From a virus, in IMG/VR virus record IMGVR_UViG_3300023284_000011, positions 1 to 20,628 of that record: a DNA stretch of 20,628 bases. One strand, 5' to 3'. The notes beneath the pieces are model-generated. The model worked only from the letters and a program-made list of their open reading frames with translations, was not told the DNA's origin and ran no database searches. How positions within the stretch are numbered: position 1 is the first letter of the stretch; each line of letters starts with the position of its first letter. Both the position numbers and the translations under genes were made by a program. Shown here in pieces: positions 6,464-14,454 of this stretch.

Positions 6464-9222
6464 TGGCAAGTAATGCAACATTTGAGGTCGAGATATACGG
6501 TAATACCACGAAATTCGAGAACTCACTTAAAGGCGTTAATACCGCAATGTCAGGGCTTAGAGGAGAAGCTAAAAACTTAAGAGACGCTCTAAAACTTGAC
6601 CCCACAAATACCGGGAAAATGGCGCAATTGCAAAAGAACTTACAAACGCAGTTGGGCTTATCACGTGACAAAGCAACAAAATTAAAAGAAGAACTTTCTA
6701 ATGTTGACAAAAGTACGTCATCAGGTCAAAAGAAATGGCTACAACTTACCAGAGCTTTAGGCACAGCAGAAACGCAAGCTAACAGGCTAGAGGGCGAAAT
6801 AAAGCAAGTCGAGGGTGCTATTAAATCAGGTTCTTGGCATATTGATGCTAAAATGGACACCAAGGGTGTAAATAGCGGAATTGACGGAATGAAGTCACGC
6901 TTTAGCGGTCTTAGAGAGTTTGCTGTTGGTGCATTTAGGCAAATCGGTGCAAGTGCTGTTAGTGCTGTTGGCAATGGTTTAAGGGGCTGGATATCTGACG
7001 CAATGGACACCCAGACAGCCATGATTGCCTTAAAGAACACGATGAAATTCAAAGGCAGTGGAAAAGATTTTGACTATGTAAGCAATTCTATGCAGAAACT
7101 CGCTAGAGATACAAACGCAAATAGTGAAGATACTTTAAAACTTTCAACAACATTTATCGGTTTAGGTGATAGTGCTAAGTCAGCAGTTAGTAAGACGGAA
7201 GCATTAGTAAAAGCTAACCAAGCGTTTGGTGGTACTGGGAAAGACCTTAAAGGTGTCGCACAGGCTTATGGTCAAATGGCAGCTTCTGGCAAGGTTACTG
7301 CTGAAAATATTGGGCAACTAACTGATAACAATACCGCTCTTGGTGCTTCTTTAAAGGACACTATTATGAAAATGAACCCCTCATTACAGCAATATGGTTC
7401 ATTTAATGAAGCTGTTTCGGCTGGTGCTGTCTCAATGGATATGCTTGATAAGGCTATGCAAAAAACAGCAGACGGTTCAAGCGGTGCTGCAAAGACTATA
7501 AGGGATACTTGGGCTGGTTTTAATGAAGATATGTCGCAAGCATTGCTTCCTACACTTGAGGCTTTAACTCCTGTTATCGATGCTATAATTGATAAAATGG
7601 GTGAGTGGGGTAAAGGTGCTGGTAAAGCCATTGATAGCATTGTTAAGTATGTCAAAGAACTGTGGGGAGCGTTAGAAAAGAATGGCGCTTTAAGTTCTTT
7701 CTCTAAAATTTGGGACGGTTTAAGATCAACTTTTGGTTCAGTTTTAAGTATAATCGGACAACTAATAGAATCATTTGCTGGTGTAGATTCAAAAACTGGC
7801 AAAAGTGCAGGCTCTGTGGAGAGCGTAAGTAAAGCTATTGCTAATTTGGCAAAAGTTTTAGCCGACGTCATAAAGAAAATCGCTGATTTTGCAAAGAAAT
7901 TTAGTGAGAGTAAAGTAGCAATCGATACTTTAAAATGGTCTTTAGCAGCCTTAACAGCAGGTTTTGTAGCTTTTAAAATCGGTTCTGGAATAGTTAGTGC
8001 TATTGGTATTTTCAAGAAGTTACAGACAGTAATTCAAGCAGGAACGGGTGTAATGGCAGCTTTCAATGCTGTTATGGCTATAAACCCATTCGTAGCTCTT
8101 GGTATAGCGATCGCAGCCATTGTTACTGGTTTAGTTTATTTCTTCACTCAAACAGAAACAGGGAAAAAAGTGTGGCAGAGTTTTGTAGACTTCTTATTGC
8201 AGTCAATTGAAGCTATTAAACAGTTCTTTACTGGTTTAGGTGCTTGGTTTGGTGAGTTATGGACTTCCACAGTCGAGGGTACAAAAACCATATGGAACGG
8301 AATAACAGAGTTTTTTAGTGGTTTATGGAACGGGATAGTCACAATTGTAGCTTCCGCTTTCACTACAATAGCTAGTGCAGTAACAGGCGCTTATAACTGG
8401 TTTGTTACAACTTTCCAACCGTTAATAAGTTTTTATCAATCTATGTTTAACCTAATAGGATCAATTATCAATGTAGCTTTTCAACTTATCTTGGCTATTA
8501 TTCGCGGTGCTTACCAATTAGTCATTGGCGCATGGAAAGGCCTATCAGGTTTCTTTGGTGGAATGTTTAACGCTGTTAGTTCAGTAGTTTCGTCAGTATT
8601 CTACGCAATTGGAAGTTTTGCTTCTAGCTCTTGGGGAGTAGTTCGCTCAATATGGAGTGCAGCTTCAGGCTTCTTTAGTGGCATATTCAACTCTGTTCGT
8701 AGCATTGTTAGTGGAGTGTTCAGCGCTTTTGGTGGGTTCGCTTCAAGCGCTTGGGGAGCAATTTCAGGTGTATTTAGTGGAGTTGGCAGCTTCTTTAGTG
8801 GAGTTTTCAATGGTGCTAGAAGTGTAGTTAGTGGAGCGTTCAGTGCCTTTGGTCAGTTCGCCGTTAATGCTTACAATGCAATAACAGGAGCATTTAGTGG
8901 TATTGGCGGTTTCTTTAGTGGAATATTCGGAGGAATCAGTAGCACGATAAATAGCGTTCTTGGTGGCGTAACAAGTACAATCAATAATATATCAGGAGCT
9001 ATTAATGGTATTGCTGGAAAACTTGGCGGACTATTCAAAGGCTCTATGGTAGTAGGCTTAACAGATGTTAATTTATCTTCTAGCGGTTACAGTTTGAGTA
9101 CGAACAGCGTATCAAGCGACAATAGAACATATAACACATTCAACGTACAAGGCGGTGCTGGTCAAGATGTTTCTAACTTAGCACGAGCAATCAGACGAGA
9201 ATTTGAACTAGGGAGGGCTTAA
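6463..9222 (+). CDS. Tape measure protein
   Basis: A 919-residue protein that sets tail length and is ejected ahead of the DNA. Residues 1 to about 130 are helical and charged. About 172-345 match the conserved tape measure domain of Gram-positive siphophages (KLARDTNANSEDTLKLSTTF, GQMAASGKVTAENIGQLTDN). Hydrophobic, potentially membrane-spanning stretches lie near 494-517, 543-561 and 662-680. From residue 696 there are three contiguous 40-residue repeats and the start of a fourth, each beginning GFFxGxFN. The short C-terminal tail (GRTYNTFNVQGG-like, to RREFELGRA) probably docks to Dit/Tal. AAAGGG (6451-6456) precedes the start, which overlaps the chaperone stop. The gene is closed by a TAATG overlap with Dit. 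Confidence 0.92.
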   Translation: MASNATFEVEIYGNTTKFENSLKGVNTAMSGLRGEAKNLRDALKLDPTNTGKMAQLQKNLQTQLGLSRDKATKLKEELSNVDKSTSSGQKKWLQLTRALGTAETQANRLEGEIKQVEGAIKSGSWHIDAKMDTKGVNSGIDGMKSRFSGLREFAVGAFRQIGASAVSAVGNGLRGWISDAMDTQTAMIALKNTMKFKGSGKDFDYVSNSMQKLARDTNANSEDTLKLSTTFIGLGDSAKSAVSKTEALVKANQAFGGTGKDLKGVAQAYGQMAASGKVTAENIGQLTDNNTALGASLKDTIMKMNPSLQQYGSFNEAVSAGAVSMDMLDKAMQKTADGSSGAAKTIRDTWAGFNEDMSQALLPTLEALTPVIDAIIDKMGEWGKGAGKAIDSIVKYVKELWGALEKNGALSSFSKIWDGLRSTFGSVLSIIGQLIESFAGVDSKTGKSAGSVESVSKAIANLAKVLADVIKKIADFAKKFSESKVAIDTLKWSLAALTAGFVAFKIGSGIVSAIGIFKKLQTVIQAGTGVMAAFNAVMAINPFVALGIAIAAIVTGLVYFFTQTETGKKVWQSFVDFLLQSIEAIKQFFTGLGAWFGELWTSTVEGTKTIWNGITEFFSGLWNGIVTIVASAFTTIASAVTGAYNWFVTTFQPLISFYQSMFNLIGSIINVAFQLILAIIRGAYQLVIGAWKGLSGFFGGMFNAVSSVVSSVFYAIGSFASSSWGVVRSIWSAASGFFSGIFNSVRSIVSGVFSAFGGFASSAWGAISGVFSGVGSFFSGVFNGARSVVSGAFSAFGQFAVNAYNAITGAFSGIGGFFSGIFGGISSTINSVLGGVTSTINNISGAINGIAGKLGGLFKGSMVVGLTDVNLSSSGYSLSTNSVSSDNRTYNTFNVQGGAGQDVSNLARAIRREFELGRA
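8548..9000 (+). repeat. 40-residue (120-bp) tandem repeats in the tape measure
   Basis: Units start at 8548, 8668, 8788 and 8908, exactly 120 bp apart. They begin with residues GFFGGMFNAV, GFFSGIFNSV, SFFSGVFNGA and GFFSGIFGGI, and the first three share xSSxVSSxFxAxGxFAxxxW-like spacing. The fourth is partial and drifts into Ser/Asn-rich sequence. Exact phasing implies duplication of a tail-length unit. Confidence 0.8.
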
Positions 9223-10118
9223 TGGTAAGACAGTACAAAATACATACCAATTTAGACGGAACAAATGATAAAGTTTGGGACGTTACAAATGGAAAAGTTA
9301 GATTTTATCAGCCCTCTAATTTAGGGCTACAATCAACCAATAATATTTGGCAAAGTAACGGCGTTGGAGTAATGGGAACACGCTCAATCACTCAACCTCA
9401 AATAGAGTTCAAACTAGAAACGTTTGGCAAAAGTTTGAAAGAGAACTATCAATTAATGAAAGACTTCATAAACGATATTCTTAACCAAAAGTTCGTTACA
9501 CTTGAATATCAAACAGAGGTTTTTCAGGTATATGCTGATTTAGCTTTAGCAGAAGTTACTAAAACAGAGGGTTACGGTAAAAATGGTACTTTCAGCGAAA
9601 AGATAACGTTCGACATAATCACAAAGTGGTACACTTACGAAAACTTAACTCTTGAAAAGACTCAAAATGGTCAAGTTATTGCTGGTAAATCTAAAATTTA
9701 TGGTGGAACAGCACCGGGAAACTATAAATACATCAAAGGGACTTCTTACACTTATTACGGAGAAACAAATATAGAACGATTAAGCCGTTGGGATATAAAA
9801 GAAGAAATATTTAGTTTTGTAGGAATACTATATCCACATCTCCCTAAAATACCTGCTGGCATTAGGTTTTTAGACGATAATGGAAACGAATATACAGCAA
9901 TTGTATTTAAGACGGAACAGGTACAGAATTATATTTTAATCAATACAGATGTAAATGACGAAATTTATCAAGGTTGGAAGGGAACAACTTCATTAAATTT
10001 ATTTCCTGTAATGGACTTTGAACGATATAGAACACGTATAATCAAACAAGGTCAAATGGAGTTAGTCAATCTAACCAAGGCAGAGTTTAAAATCAAGAGA
10101 AAGGCGGACTTCGTTTAA
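9222..10118 (+). CDS. Distal tail protein (Dit)
   Basis: A 298-residue baseplate hub protein, matching the 936 ORF15 type in sequence style and length. It starts MVRQYKIHTNLDGTNDKVWD with GGGAGG (9211-9216) 5 bases upstream. The N-terminal half would form the hexameric ring that continues the tail tube. The C-terminal half (from about residue 150, KSKIYGGTAPGNYKYIKGTS onward) is the galectin-like part carrying the arm that holds receptor-binding trimers in p2. It overlaps both neighbours by one base (TAATG), as expected for subunits made in fixed ratio. Function follows from family knowledge of the p2 baseplate, in which six Dit form the ring. Confidence 0.88.
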   Translation: MVRQYKIHTNLDGTNDKVWDVTNGKVRFYQPSNLGLQSTNNIWQSNGVGVMGTRSITQPQIEFKLETFGKSLKENYQLMKDFINDILNQKFVTLEYQTEVFQVYADLALAEVTKTEGYGKNGTFSEKITFDIITKWYTYENLTLEKTQNGQVIAGKSKIYGGTAPGNYKYIKGTSYTYYGETNIERLSRWDIKEEIFSFVGILYPHLPKIPAGIRFLDDNGNEYTAIVFKTEQVQNYILINTDVNDEIYQGWKGTTSLNLFPVMDFERYRTRIIKQGQMELVNLTKAEFKIKRKADFV

Positions 10119-11245
10119 TGTTAGAAGCTAATGTTTATGATAACTTTAACCCTAACTACTACAATATATCTGATTTTAGCCTTAAAAATGGTAAAAAAGT
10201 TAAAAGAGGTCTACCTATACCAAAAGCAAGATGCCAAGTCATTAACTATGAGTTATGGGAAACTGGTTACCTTTATACTTCATCGGCTACATTGACCGTT
10301 TCGGTAGAAGTTGGGGATATTGTTCAAATTCTTTTTCCTGAAGTTATTCCAATTGAGGAAGCTCTAGGTCAAAAGAAAAAGTTAAACTTAGATATGGTCT
10401 ATTTTGTTACGAGTGTAGATGAAAGTAACAAAGCCACGTTAAAGAACTATTTTTGGGCAATGATTGAAGGCCTAGATGTTCCTAATGCAATAACTAAAAG
10501 GACAAACTCCGCTATCATTGACTATTTGATTGACCCTAATAAGAATGATTTAATGAGTTATGGCTACTTCCTTAATTCAAGTATCTTTGCTGGAAAGGCT
10601 ACAATCAACCGTAAAGCAGAAACTTCATCAGCTACTGACGTAGCAAAAAGGATATTTTCCAAGGTTCAATTTCAACCAACTACAACCATTCAGCATGCTT
10701 CATCTGAAACAGACCCCAGGAACTTGTTATTTATTAATTTTGCTTCAAGGAACTGGAATAGAAAAAGAATCACAACAAGGGTAGATATTAAGCAAAATGT
10801 AGCAATGGACACGGAAACAATAGTAGAACGTTCGGCTTATAATTTTGCTGTTGTATTCATTAAGAATAAGGCAACAGATGACTATACAGACCCTCCTAAA
10901 ATGTATACAGCCAAAAATAACGGCGATGTCATTGATTATAGCACTTATCATGGAGACGGAACAGACTTGCCAGATGTAAGGACAGCAAAAACATTATTTT
11001 ATGACAGAGATGACCACGGAAACCCTCCTGATATGTCTACTATTAAGGCTGAAATTTCTCCCTCTACGATAGTCACAAGGTTATTCTTTAATCAAAATGA
11101 ACTATTGCCTTTATATGTTAATGACTTAGTAGATATATGGTATGAAGGTAAACTGTATTCAGGTTACATAGCAGATAGAGTCAAAACAGAGTTCAATGAT
11201 AGACTTATTTTTGTAGAAAGTGGAAACAAACCGAATGTTATATGA
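10118..11245 (+). CDS. Tail-associated lysin-type baseplate cap (Tal)
   Basis: A 375-residue protein starting MLEANVYDNFNPNYYNISDF, the ORF16-type Tal of 936 phages. In p2 this protein forms a trimer closing the tail tube below Dit and opens on activation. This copy has the short gp27-like form only: there is no added peptidase or glycosidase domain, so it should act as the tube plug rather than as a cell-wall-degrading enzyme. It starts in a TAATG overlap with Dit and its end overlaps the next gene by 11 bases. The call is strong for the structural role. Confidence 0.85.
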   Translation: MLEANVYDNFNPNYYNISDFSLKNGKKVKRGLPIPKARCQVINYELWETGYLYTSSATLTVSVEVGDIVQILFPEVIPIEEALGQKKKLNLDMVYFVTSVDESNKATLKNYFWAMIEGLDVPNAITKRTNSAIIDYLIDPNKNDLMSYGYFLNSSIFAGKATINRKAETSSATDVAKRIFSKVQFQPTTTIQHASSETDPRNLLFINFASRNWNRKRITTRVDIKQNVAMDTETIVERSAYNFAVVFIKNKATDDYTDPPKMYTAKNNGDVIDYSTYHGDGTDLPDVRTAKTLFYDRDDHGNPPDMSTIKAEISPSTIVTRLFFNQNELLPLYVNDLVDIWYEGKLYSGYIADRVKTEFNDRLIFVESGNKPNVI

Positions 11246-11522
11246 GTACGTAGCCACTTATGGCGACAAATATAGAATAGATAGCTTTAAAGGGCATAGA
11301 GAGCTTCGTAAAGACCACTCAGAACTATTGTCAGGTAAAGTATACTATAATAGCAAAAGGACGCTTAGAATTGAAACTACGCTCTTGTATGAAGTTGGTC
11401 AATTTGTATCAATTGGTGGTTATCCGTATGGCGGTAGAAAATTTAGACTATTAGAACTTTCAATTACTGATAACCCAGTTTTAGATAAAGCGGAGATAAT
11501 TTCAAGAAAGGTAAAAAAATGA
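11235..11522 (+). CDS. Small baseplate-region protein (ORF17 type)
   Basis: A 95-residue protein from ATG 11235 (MLYEYVATYGDKYRIDSFKG). A GTG at 11220 would add five residues but has no better ribosome site. It lies between Tal and receptor-binding protein genes, the ORF17 position of sk1 and p2, and looks beta-rich with a basic centre (HRELRKDHSELL). Related phages carry it in the same place; its exact role is not settled, with baseplate assembly the most likely. It overlaps Tal by 11 bases and the receptor-binding gene by four (ATGA at 11519-11522), so it is clearly coupled to baseplate synthesis. Confidence 0.7.
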   Translation: MLYEYVATYGDKYRIDSFKGHRELRKDHSELLSGKVYYNSKRTLRIETTLLYEVGQFVSIGGYPYGGRKFRLLELSITDNPVLDKAEIISRKVKK

Positions 11523-12361
11523 CAATCAAAAACTTTACATTCTTTAGTCCAAATGGTACAGAGTTTCCAGTAGGTTCAAATAATGACGCTAAACTCTACA
11601 TGATGTTATCAGGAATGGACTACACAACGTTCAGGCGTACTGACTGGAGTTCTCCTGTTAATACAGCCTTAAATGTTCAATATGTTAATACTTCTTTCAT
11701 TGTTGCTGGTCGTTACTTTGAATTGATTAATGAGACCGTAGCCCTTAAGGCTGACTCGTTAAACTATATTCACATTAATATCGATTTGACGAAAACGACA
11801 GCACCGGTTAGCGTATCTTGCGAAACAGCAGATAACAGTAATACAATTGACTTGAATAATGCTTCTGGGGTTTATAAACGTGTTGTAGACATCATTACAA
11901 CTAATGGTTTAGGAGTGACGAACCGTGTAACACCTGACCAAAAAACAACCGTAGGAGATTTAACTTCTAGCAAAATTAGAACAAAAGATTTAGAGTTTAC
12001 TGGAAACTTAAAAACTCCAGCGAAAAGAATTCTTTTTTCTGGGGCTTCGTTGTTACTTGACGGAGACGTTGTCAATGTTTCCAAAAATATATCAGACTGT
12101 GCTAATGGTTGGGTTCTTCACTTCACAGAGTTTAAATCACATATGAACGGAAATACAAAAAACTCACTTAATCAGTGGTTCTTTATTCCTAAAGAATCAG
12201 TACAGTTAGCTGATGTAGGACATTCTTTCGCTCTTGCTAACTCTACTGGCGGTGTTGCAACTAAATTTGCATATTTGCAAGGGAATAAAATCACAGGTCA
12301 TGGGGTAAACAATAACACATCTTCAAAACAATTCGCACTACAACACGTATTGGAATATTGA
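11519..12361 (+). CDS. Receptor-binding protein (RBP)
   Basis: A 280-residue protein starting MTIKNFTFFSPNGTEFPVGS, recognisable as a 936 RBP (ORF18 type, p2 about 264 residues). Residues 1 to about 140 are the conserved shoulder that binds the Dit arm. About 141-163 (TPDQKTTVGDLTSSKIRTKD) fit the interlaced neck. About 164-280 are the beta-barrel head (LEFTGNLKTPAKRILFSGAS ... HGVNNNTSSKQFALQHVLEY) that binds surface saccharide and sets host range. AAAGG at 11507-11511 precedes the ATGA-overlapped start. The head is the part that varies between phages and most likely defines the strains this phage can adsorb to; its specificity cannot be read from sequence alone. Confidence 0.88.
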   Translation: MTIKNFTFFSPNGTEFPVGSNNDAKLYMMLSGMDYTTFRRTDWSSPVNTALNVQYVNTSFIVAGRYFELINETVALKADSLNYIHINIDLTKTTAPVSVSCETADNSNTIDLNNASGVYKRVVDIITTNGLGVTNRVTPDQKTTVGDLTSSKIRTKDLEFTGNLKTPAKRILFSGASLLLDGDVVNVSKNISDCANGWVLHFTEFKSHMNGNTKNSLNQWFFIPKESVQLADVGHSFALANSTGGVATKFAYLQGNKITGHGVNNNTSSKQFALQHVLEY

Positions 12362-12390
12362 TAAATATAATTTAGAAAGCAAACAAAAAA

Positions 12391-12744
12391 ATGGTAACGA
12401 AAATGATTTTAATAACTGTCTTGATTTTAGCGATTTTTTTCGCTACGTGGGTAAAAGATAGAGAAGCAATGAACCCACCTTTTAAACATAGACTTGTAAT
12501 TGATTTAACGGTTGTCTTCGCGCTATGGGTTTTGTATGCAGTATTTTACTTTACACAAACACCCTCAACTTCTGATATCGCCAAAACCGTGATTAATGTA
12601 GGTTTATTGTACTTTGTAGGACAGTTTGTTTATTTAATCGCAAAAATCAGCCCTATGTTTGACGGTTTGGTTAAACTCATTAAAAAGAACGGTGTAAATA
12701 TTCCGGAAGCAGAAGCAGAACAAACGGAGGATAAAAAAGAATGA
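12391..12744 (+). CDS. Holin
   Basis: A 117-residue membrane protein with three likely membrane segments (about residues 5-21, 34-54 and 66-85) and a charged C-terminus (KLIKKNG ... EAEAEQTEDKKE). It lies directly upstream of the endolysin, overlapping it by four bases (ATGA 12741-12744), the standard lysis cassette. The start MVTKM offers two Met codons four residues apart (12391 and 12403) with a Lys between, the pattern of a dual-start holin. The only ribosome site is a weak AGAAAG at 12374-12379. The pair would act by forming membrane holes that release the endolysin, which has no signal peptide. Confidence 0.85.
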   Translation: MVTKMILITVLILAIFFATWVKDREAMNPPFKHRLVIDLTVVFALWVLYAVFYFTQTPSTSDIAKTVINVGLLYFVGQFVYLIAKISPMFDGLVKLIKKNGVNIPEAEAEQTEDKKE

Positions 12745-13445
12745 ATATAACTAATGCTGGTGTTCGTGGGCATAACCCTACTGGGGTTGTAATTCACAAT
12801 GACGCCGGTTCAAATGGCGCTAACGTTGGCTTCTACAACAACTGGTTACCTAATCATAACCCTGAAAATGGCTTTGCTCATGTTTATATTGGAAATGACG
12901 GAAGATTGCAGGCTTCGGACTTCTCTAACATGGCATGGCATTGTGCTAACTCATACGGTAATGCAAATTATGCCAGTTGGGAAGTATGCCAATCAGAGGG
13001 CGATTTAAACCAGTTCTTGAGGAATGAACAGGCGGTACTAGATGATGTAGCCAAGTACATGAAACAATGGGGCTTAACTCCTAATCGTGATACTGTGAAG
13101 CTGCATCAAGAGTTATCATCTACTTCATGCCCTAGACGTTCCGTAGAGGTACATGGTGGCACGGTAGAGAGTTGTCGCTCATACTTTATCGCAGAACTAA
13201 ATAAACGCCTTACAGGACAAACTGGGGGCTCTAACAATAACACAACAGAAAGCGGAGAAATTGAAATGTTTTTAATTAATTGCAAGGACACAAAGAATTG
13301 GTATGTATGCAACGGAGTATCAGCACGACATATTAAAACAACTCGTATGCTTGGCGGTTTCCAAGGTAAATTTGGAGCAATCAAGTTACCAGAAACAGTT
13401 ATGTATCAAAAGGAATTTGAAGCAGAGTATGGAAAAGTAAACTAA
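12741..13445 (+). CDS. Endolysin, N-acetylmuramoyl-L-alanine amidase (Amidase_2)
   Basis: A 234-residue cytosolic lysin of the 936 type. The catalytic part (1 to about 158) has the Amidase_2 pattern: VVIHNDAG with H19, AHVYIG with H47, and LHQELSSTSCP with H122 and C130. H19, H122 and C130 are the likely zinc ligands; E81 (SWEVCQ) may be catalytic. A Ser/Asn/Thr linker (about 161-173) leads to a small C-terminal domain (176-234) presumed to bind the cell wall. It cleaves the amide between muramic acid and the stem peptide at lysis. There is no signal peptide, so export depends on the holin. ATG 13266 (M176) has its own ribosome site, so a separate C-terminal product is possible. Confidence 0.92.
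   Translation: MNITNAGVRGHNPTGVVIHNDAGSNGANVGFYNNWLPNHNPENGFAHVYIGNDGRLQASDFSNMAWHCANSYGNANYASWEVCQSEGDLNQFLRNEQAVLDDVAKYMKQWGLTPNRDTVKLHQELSSTSCPRRSVEVHGGTVESCRSYFIAELNKRLTGQTGGSNNNTTESGEIEMFLINCKDTKNWYVCNGVSARHIKTTRMLGGFQGKFGAIKLPETVMYQKEFEAEYGKVN
13254..13268 (+). promoter_or_regulatory. Internal ribosome site and start in the endolysin gene
   Basis: GGAG at 13254-13257 lies 8 bases before in-frame ATG 13266, which encodes M176, just after the flexible linker. Initiation here would give a 59-residue protein equal to the C-terminal domain alone. Similar internal starts yielding free cell-wall-binding domains are known in several clostridial and enterococcal phage endolysins. Whether it is used here is not shown. 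Confidence 0.5.
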
Positions 13446-13448
13446 AAA

Positions 13449-13472
13449 AAAGACAGCTTTATAGCTGTTTTT
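13449..13472. terminator. Bidirectional intrinsic terminator between late and early operons
   Basis: ACAGCT (13453-13458), loop TTAT, AGCTGT (13463-13468), extended by A-T pairs and one G-U pair to 13449-13472. On the + strand it is followed by a T-rich run (TTTTTCTTTTT). On the - strand the run of A at 13444-13451 gives a U-tract. It lies just after the endolysin stop and 24 bases after the end of the - strand operon, so it serves both converging transcripts. Confidence 0.88.
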
Positions 13473-13495
13473 CTTTTTCTTCTCCTTTTTGTTGC

Positions 13496-13765
13496 TTAAT
13501 TGCTTACCTGATTAATTGCTTCAATAATATTATTGCCAGCATTTATTAGAATTTCATCACTTACAGTTACATTCTTTCTTGAAAATAGTTCGTTCTCAAT
13601 CTTCATAAAGTGCATTGCTTTAGCTAAAAATTGAGCTGATGATTCATAATAGATTGTCTCTAGTTCATCATCTGATAGCTGTGTTAAATCATCGTTAGCA
13701 AAAGTTGTGAGTTTTCGCTTAATTTCTTTACCATTGTCATCTTCCTCTACGTAAAAACGTTTCAT
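13496..13765 (-). CDS. Hypothetical early protein, last gene of the early region
   Basis: An 89-residue acidic protein (MKRFYVEEDDNGKEIKRKLT) that I do not recognise at family level. It looks mainly helical from residue 25 on (LSDDELETIYYESSAQFLAKAMHFMK). Its ATG overlaps the previous gene's stop (ATGA at 13762-13765), and AGGA lies 8 bases upstream, so it is translationally coupled. It is the most promoter-distal gene of the operon driven from 14426-14454 and is followed by the bidirectional terminator. Small, poorly characterised genes of this kind are typical of this end of 936 early regions; some counteract or reprogram host functions. Nothing in this sequence points to one role. Confidence 0.7.
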   Translation of the reverse strand: MKRFYVEEDDNGKEIKRKLTTFANDDLTQLSDDELETIYYESSAQFLAKAMHFMKIENELFSRKNVTVSDEILINAGNNIIEAINQVSN

Positions 13766-13941
13766 CTATTCATTCCTTTGATTTCAAATTTTTCAACAAT
13801 ATACCTTTTAGAGCCAAACTCAAGGCTCACTAGATAATTATTAAAAGGGTCATTCTTGTTCAGGTCATTCGCAATCTTTCGTGCTGTTGACCGTGGATAT
13901 TTTGAACTATTGATTTCGCTTGTATAATTGTGTAAGATCAT
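13762..13941 (-). CDS. Hypothetical small early protein
   Basis: 59 residues from ATG 13941 (MILHNYTSEINSSKYPRSTA). I preferred this start over an in-frame TTG at 13965 because AGAGG lies 7 bases before the ATG and the TTG would overlap the upstream gene without a ribosome site. The N-terminal half (SKYPRSTARKIANDLNKNDP) has a helix with an SxRTxxKIAxDL-like pattern that could belong to a short DNA-binding or protein-binding helix, but no family is recognised. The C-terminal half is a predicted beta hairpin (NYLVSLEFGSKRYIVEKFEI). The gene is coupled to the next by ATGA. Confidence 0.6.
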   Translation of the reverse strand: MILHNYTSEINSSKYPRSTARKIANDLNKNDPFNNYLVSLEFGSKRYIVEKFEIKGMNR

Positions 13942-13957
13942 CTCATTGCCTCTTTCA

Positions 13958-14146
13958 TTATCCAATTACTCCTGTCTTTATGTTTAATCTTTGCTGACTT
14001 GATAAGTGATATAAATTGCACCACTTGCAGTAATAAGATCTAACCGGTATTTTATCATTTTTGTTTTTCTTGCTCTTTTTAACATGCTGGGCATTTACTA
14101 TTGAATATAAAGCACCCATTTTTGTGTATTTGCGTTTCTTACACAT
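13958..14146 (-). CDS. Small basic protein with CxxC motif
   Basis: 62 residues, strongly basic (MCKKRKYTKMGALYSIVNAQ, KKSKKNKNDK). A C40-x2-C43 pair followed by H47 (YYCKWCNLYHLSS) suggests half of a zinc finger, perhaps with a further ligand such as C2. AAGGAG lies about 10 bases before the ATG. The start overlaps the stop of the upstream HTH-like gene by 8 bases. The basic character and likely zinc site fit nucleic-acid binding; that is inference. No named family is recognised. Confidence 0.6.
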   Translation of the reverse strand: MCKKRKYTKMGALYSIVNAQHVKKSKKNKNDKIPVRSYYCKWCNLYHLSSQQRLNIKTGVIG

Positions 14147-14393
14147 AATCTAACCACTCCTTAATCGTAAATAATTCAAAGCCATTTAGCTTACTTTGTT
14201 TTTCAAACTCTACTTGGTTTCTATCTAGGTCTACCAACAGTTCAATTACAGGCATACCGTTATCAAGCCATCTGATGACTGTATTAGCTTTAAGTCCGAA
14301 ATAATTAGCACATTGAGCCTTACCACTAAAGTGTAGTTCCTCTTCCGTCATAGGGTTATAAGCTACTACCTTTATAGCTTTTTGAGTTGCCAT
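14139..14393 (-). CDS. Probable DNA-binding (helix-turn-helix-like) early protein
   Basis: 84 residues from ATG 14393, with AAAGGAG 8 bases upstream. Residues about 24-48 (GKAQCANYFGLKANTVIRWL then DNGMPV) read as a helix-turn-helix in which the domain recognises DNA through the second helix, similar to NUMOD1-like or excisionase-like short DNA-binding modules. The N-terminus is a short beta strand (KAIKVVAYNPMT). It is the first gene after the promoter at 14426-14454, a good place for a regulator of late or middle transcription. The DNA-binding call is moderate; no target is visible. Confidence 0.65.
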   Translation of the reverse strand: MATQKAIKVVAYNPMTEEELHFSGKAQCANYFGLKANTVIRWLDNGMPVIELLVDLDRNQVEFEKQSKLNGFELFTIKEWLDYV

Positions 14394-14425
14394 TGTTTAA
14401 TCTCCTTTCTTAACTCTATGTATTT

Positions 14426-14454
14426 ATTATATAAAAAAAAGTTCATACTGTCAA
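14426..14454 (-). promoter_or_regulatory. Strong sigma-A promoter for the terminal early operon
   Basis: On the - strand TTGACA (14454-14449) is separated by 17 bases from TATAAT (14431-14426), both perfect consensus. The first gene starts 33 bases downstream of the -10. The -35 hexamer is also the loop of an upstream terminator hairpin (14433-14464). Confidence 0.88.

Noticed and set aside
7272-8015. 247-codon open frame on the - strand, antisense to the tape measure
   Set aside because: It is a shadow of the low-complexity tape measure gene on the other strand, has no ribosome site and no promoter, and is inside a late + strand operon.
12350-12371. Promoter ahead of the holin (TATAAT at 12366-12371)
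   Set aside because: The nearest -35-like TTGGAA is only 10 bases away and no good -35 sits 17 bases upstream; the cassette is most likely read with the late operon.
12799-13008. 69-codon + strand frame inside the endolysin
   Set aside because: Its residues are a frame-shifted reading of the amidase domain, which has clear catalytic motifs in the other frame.
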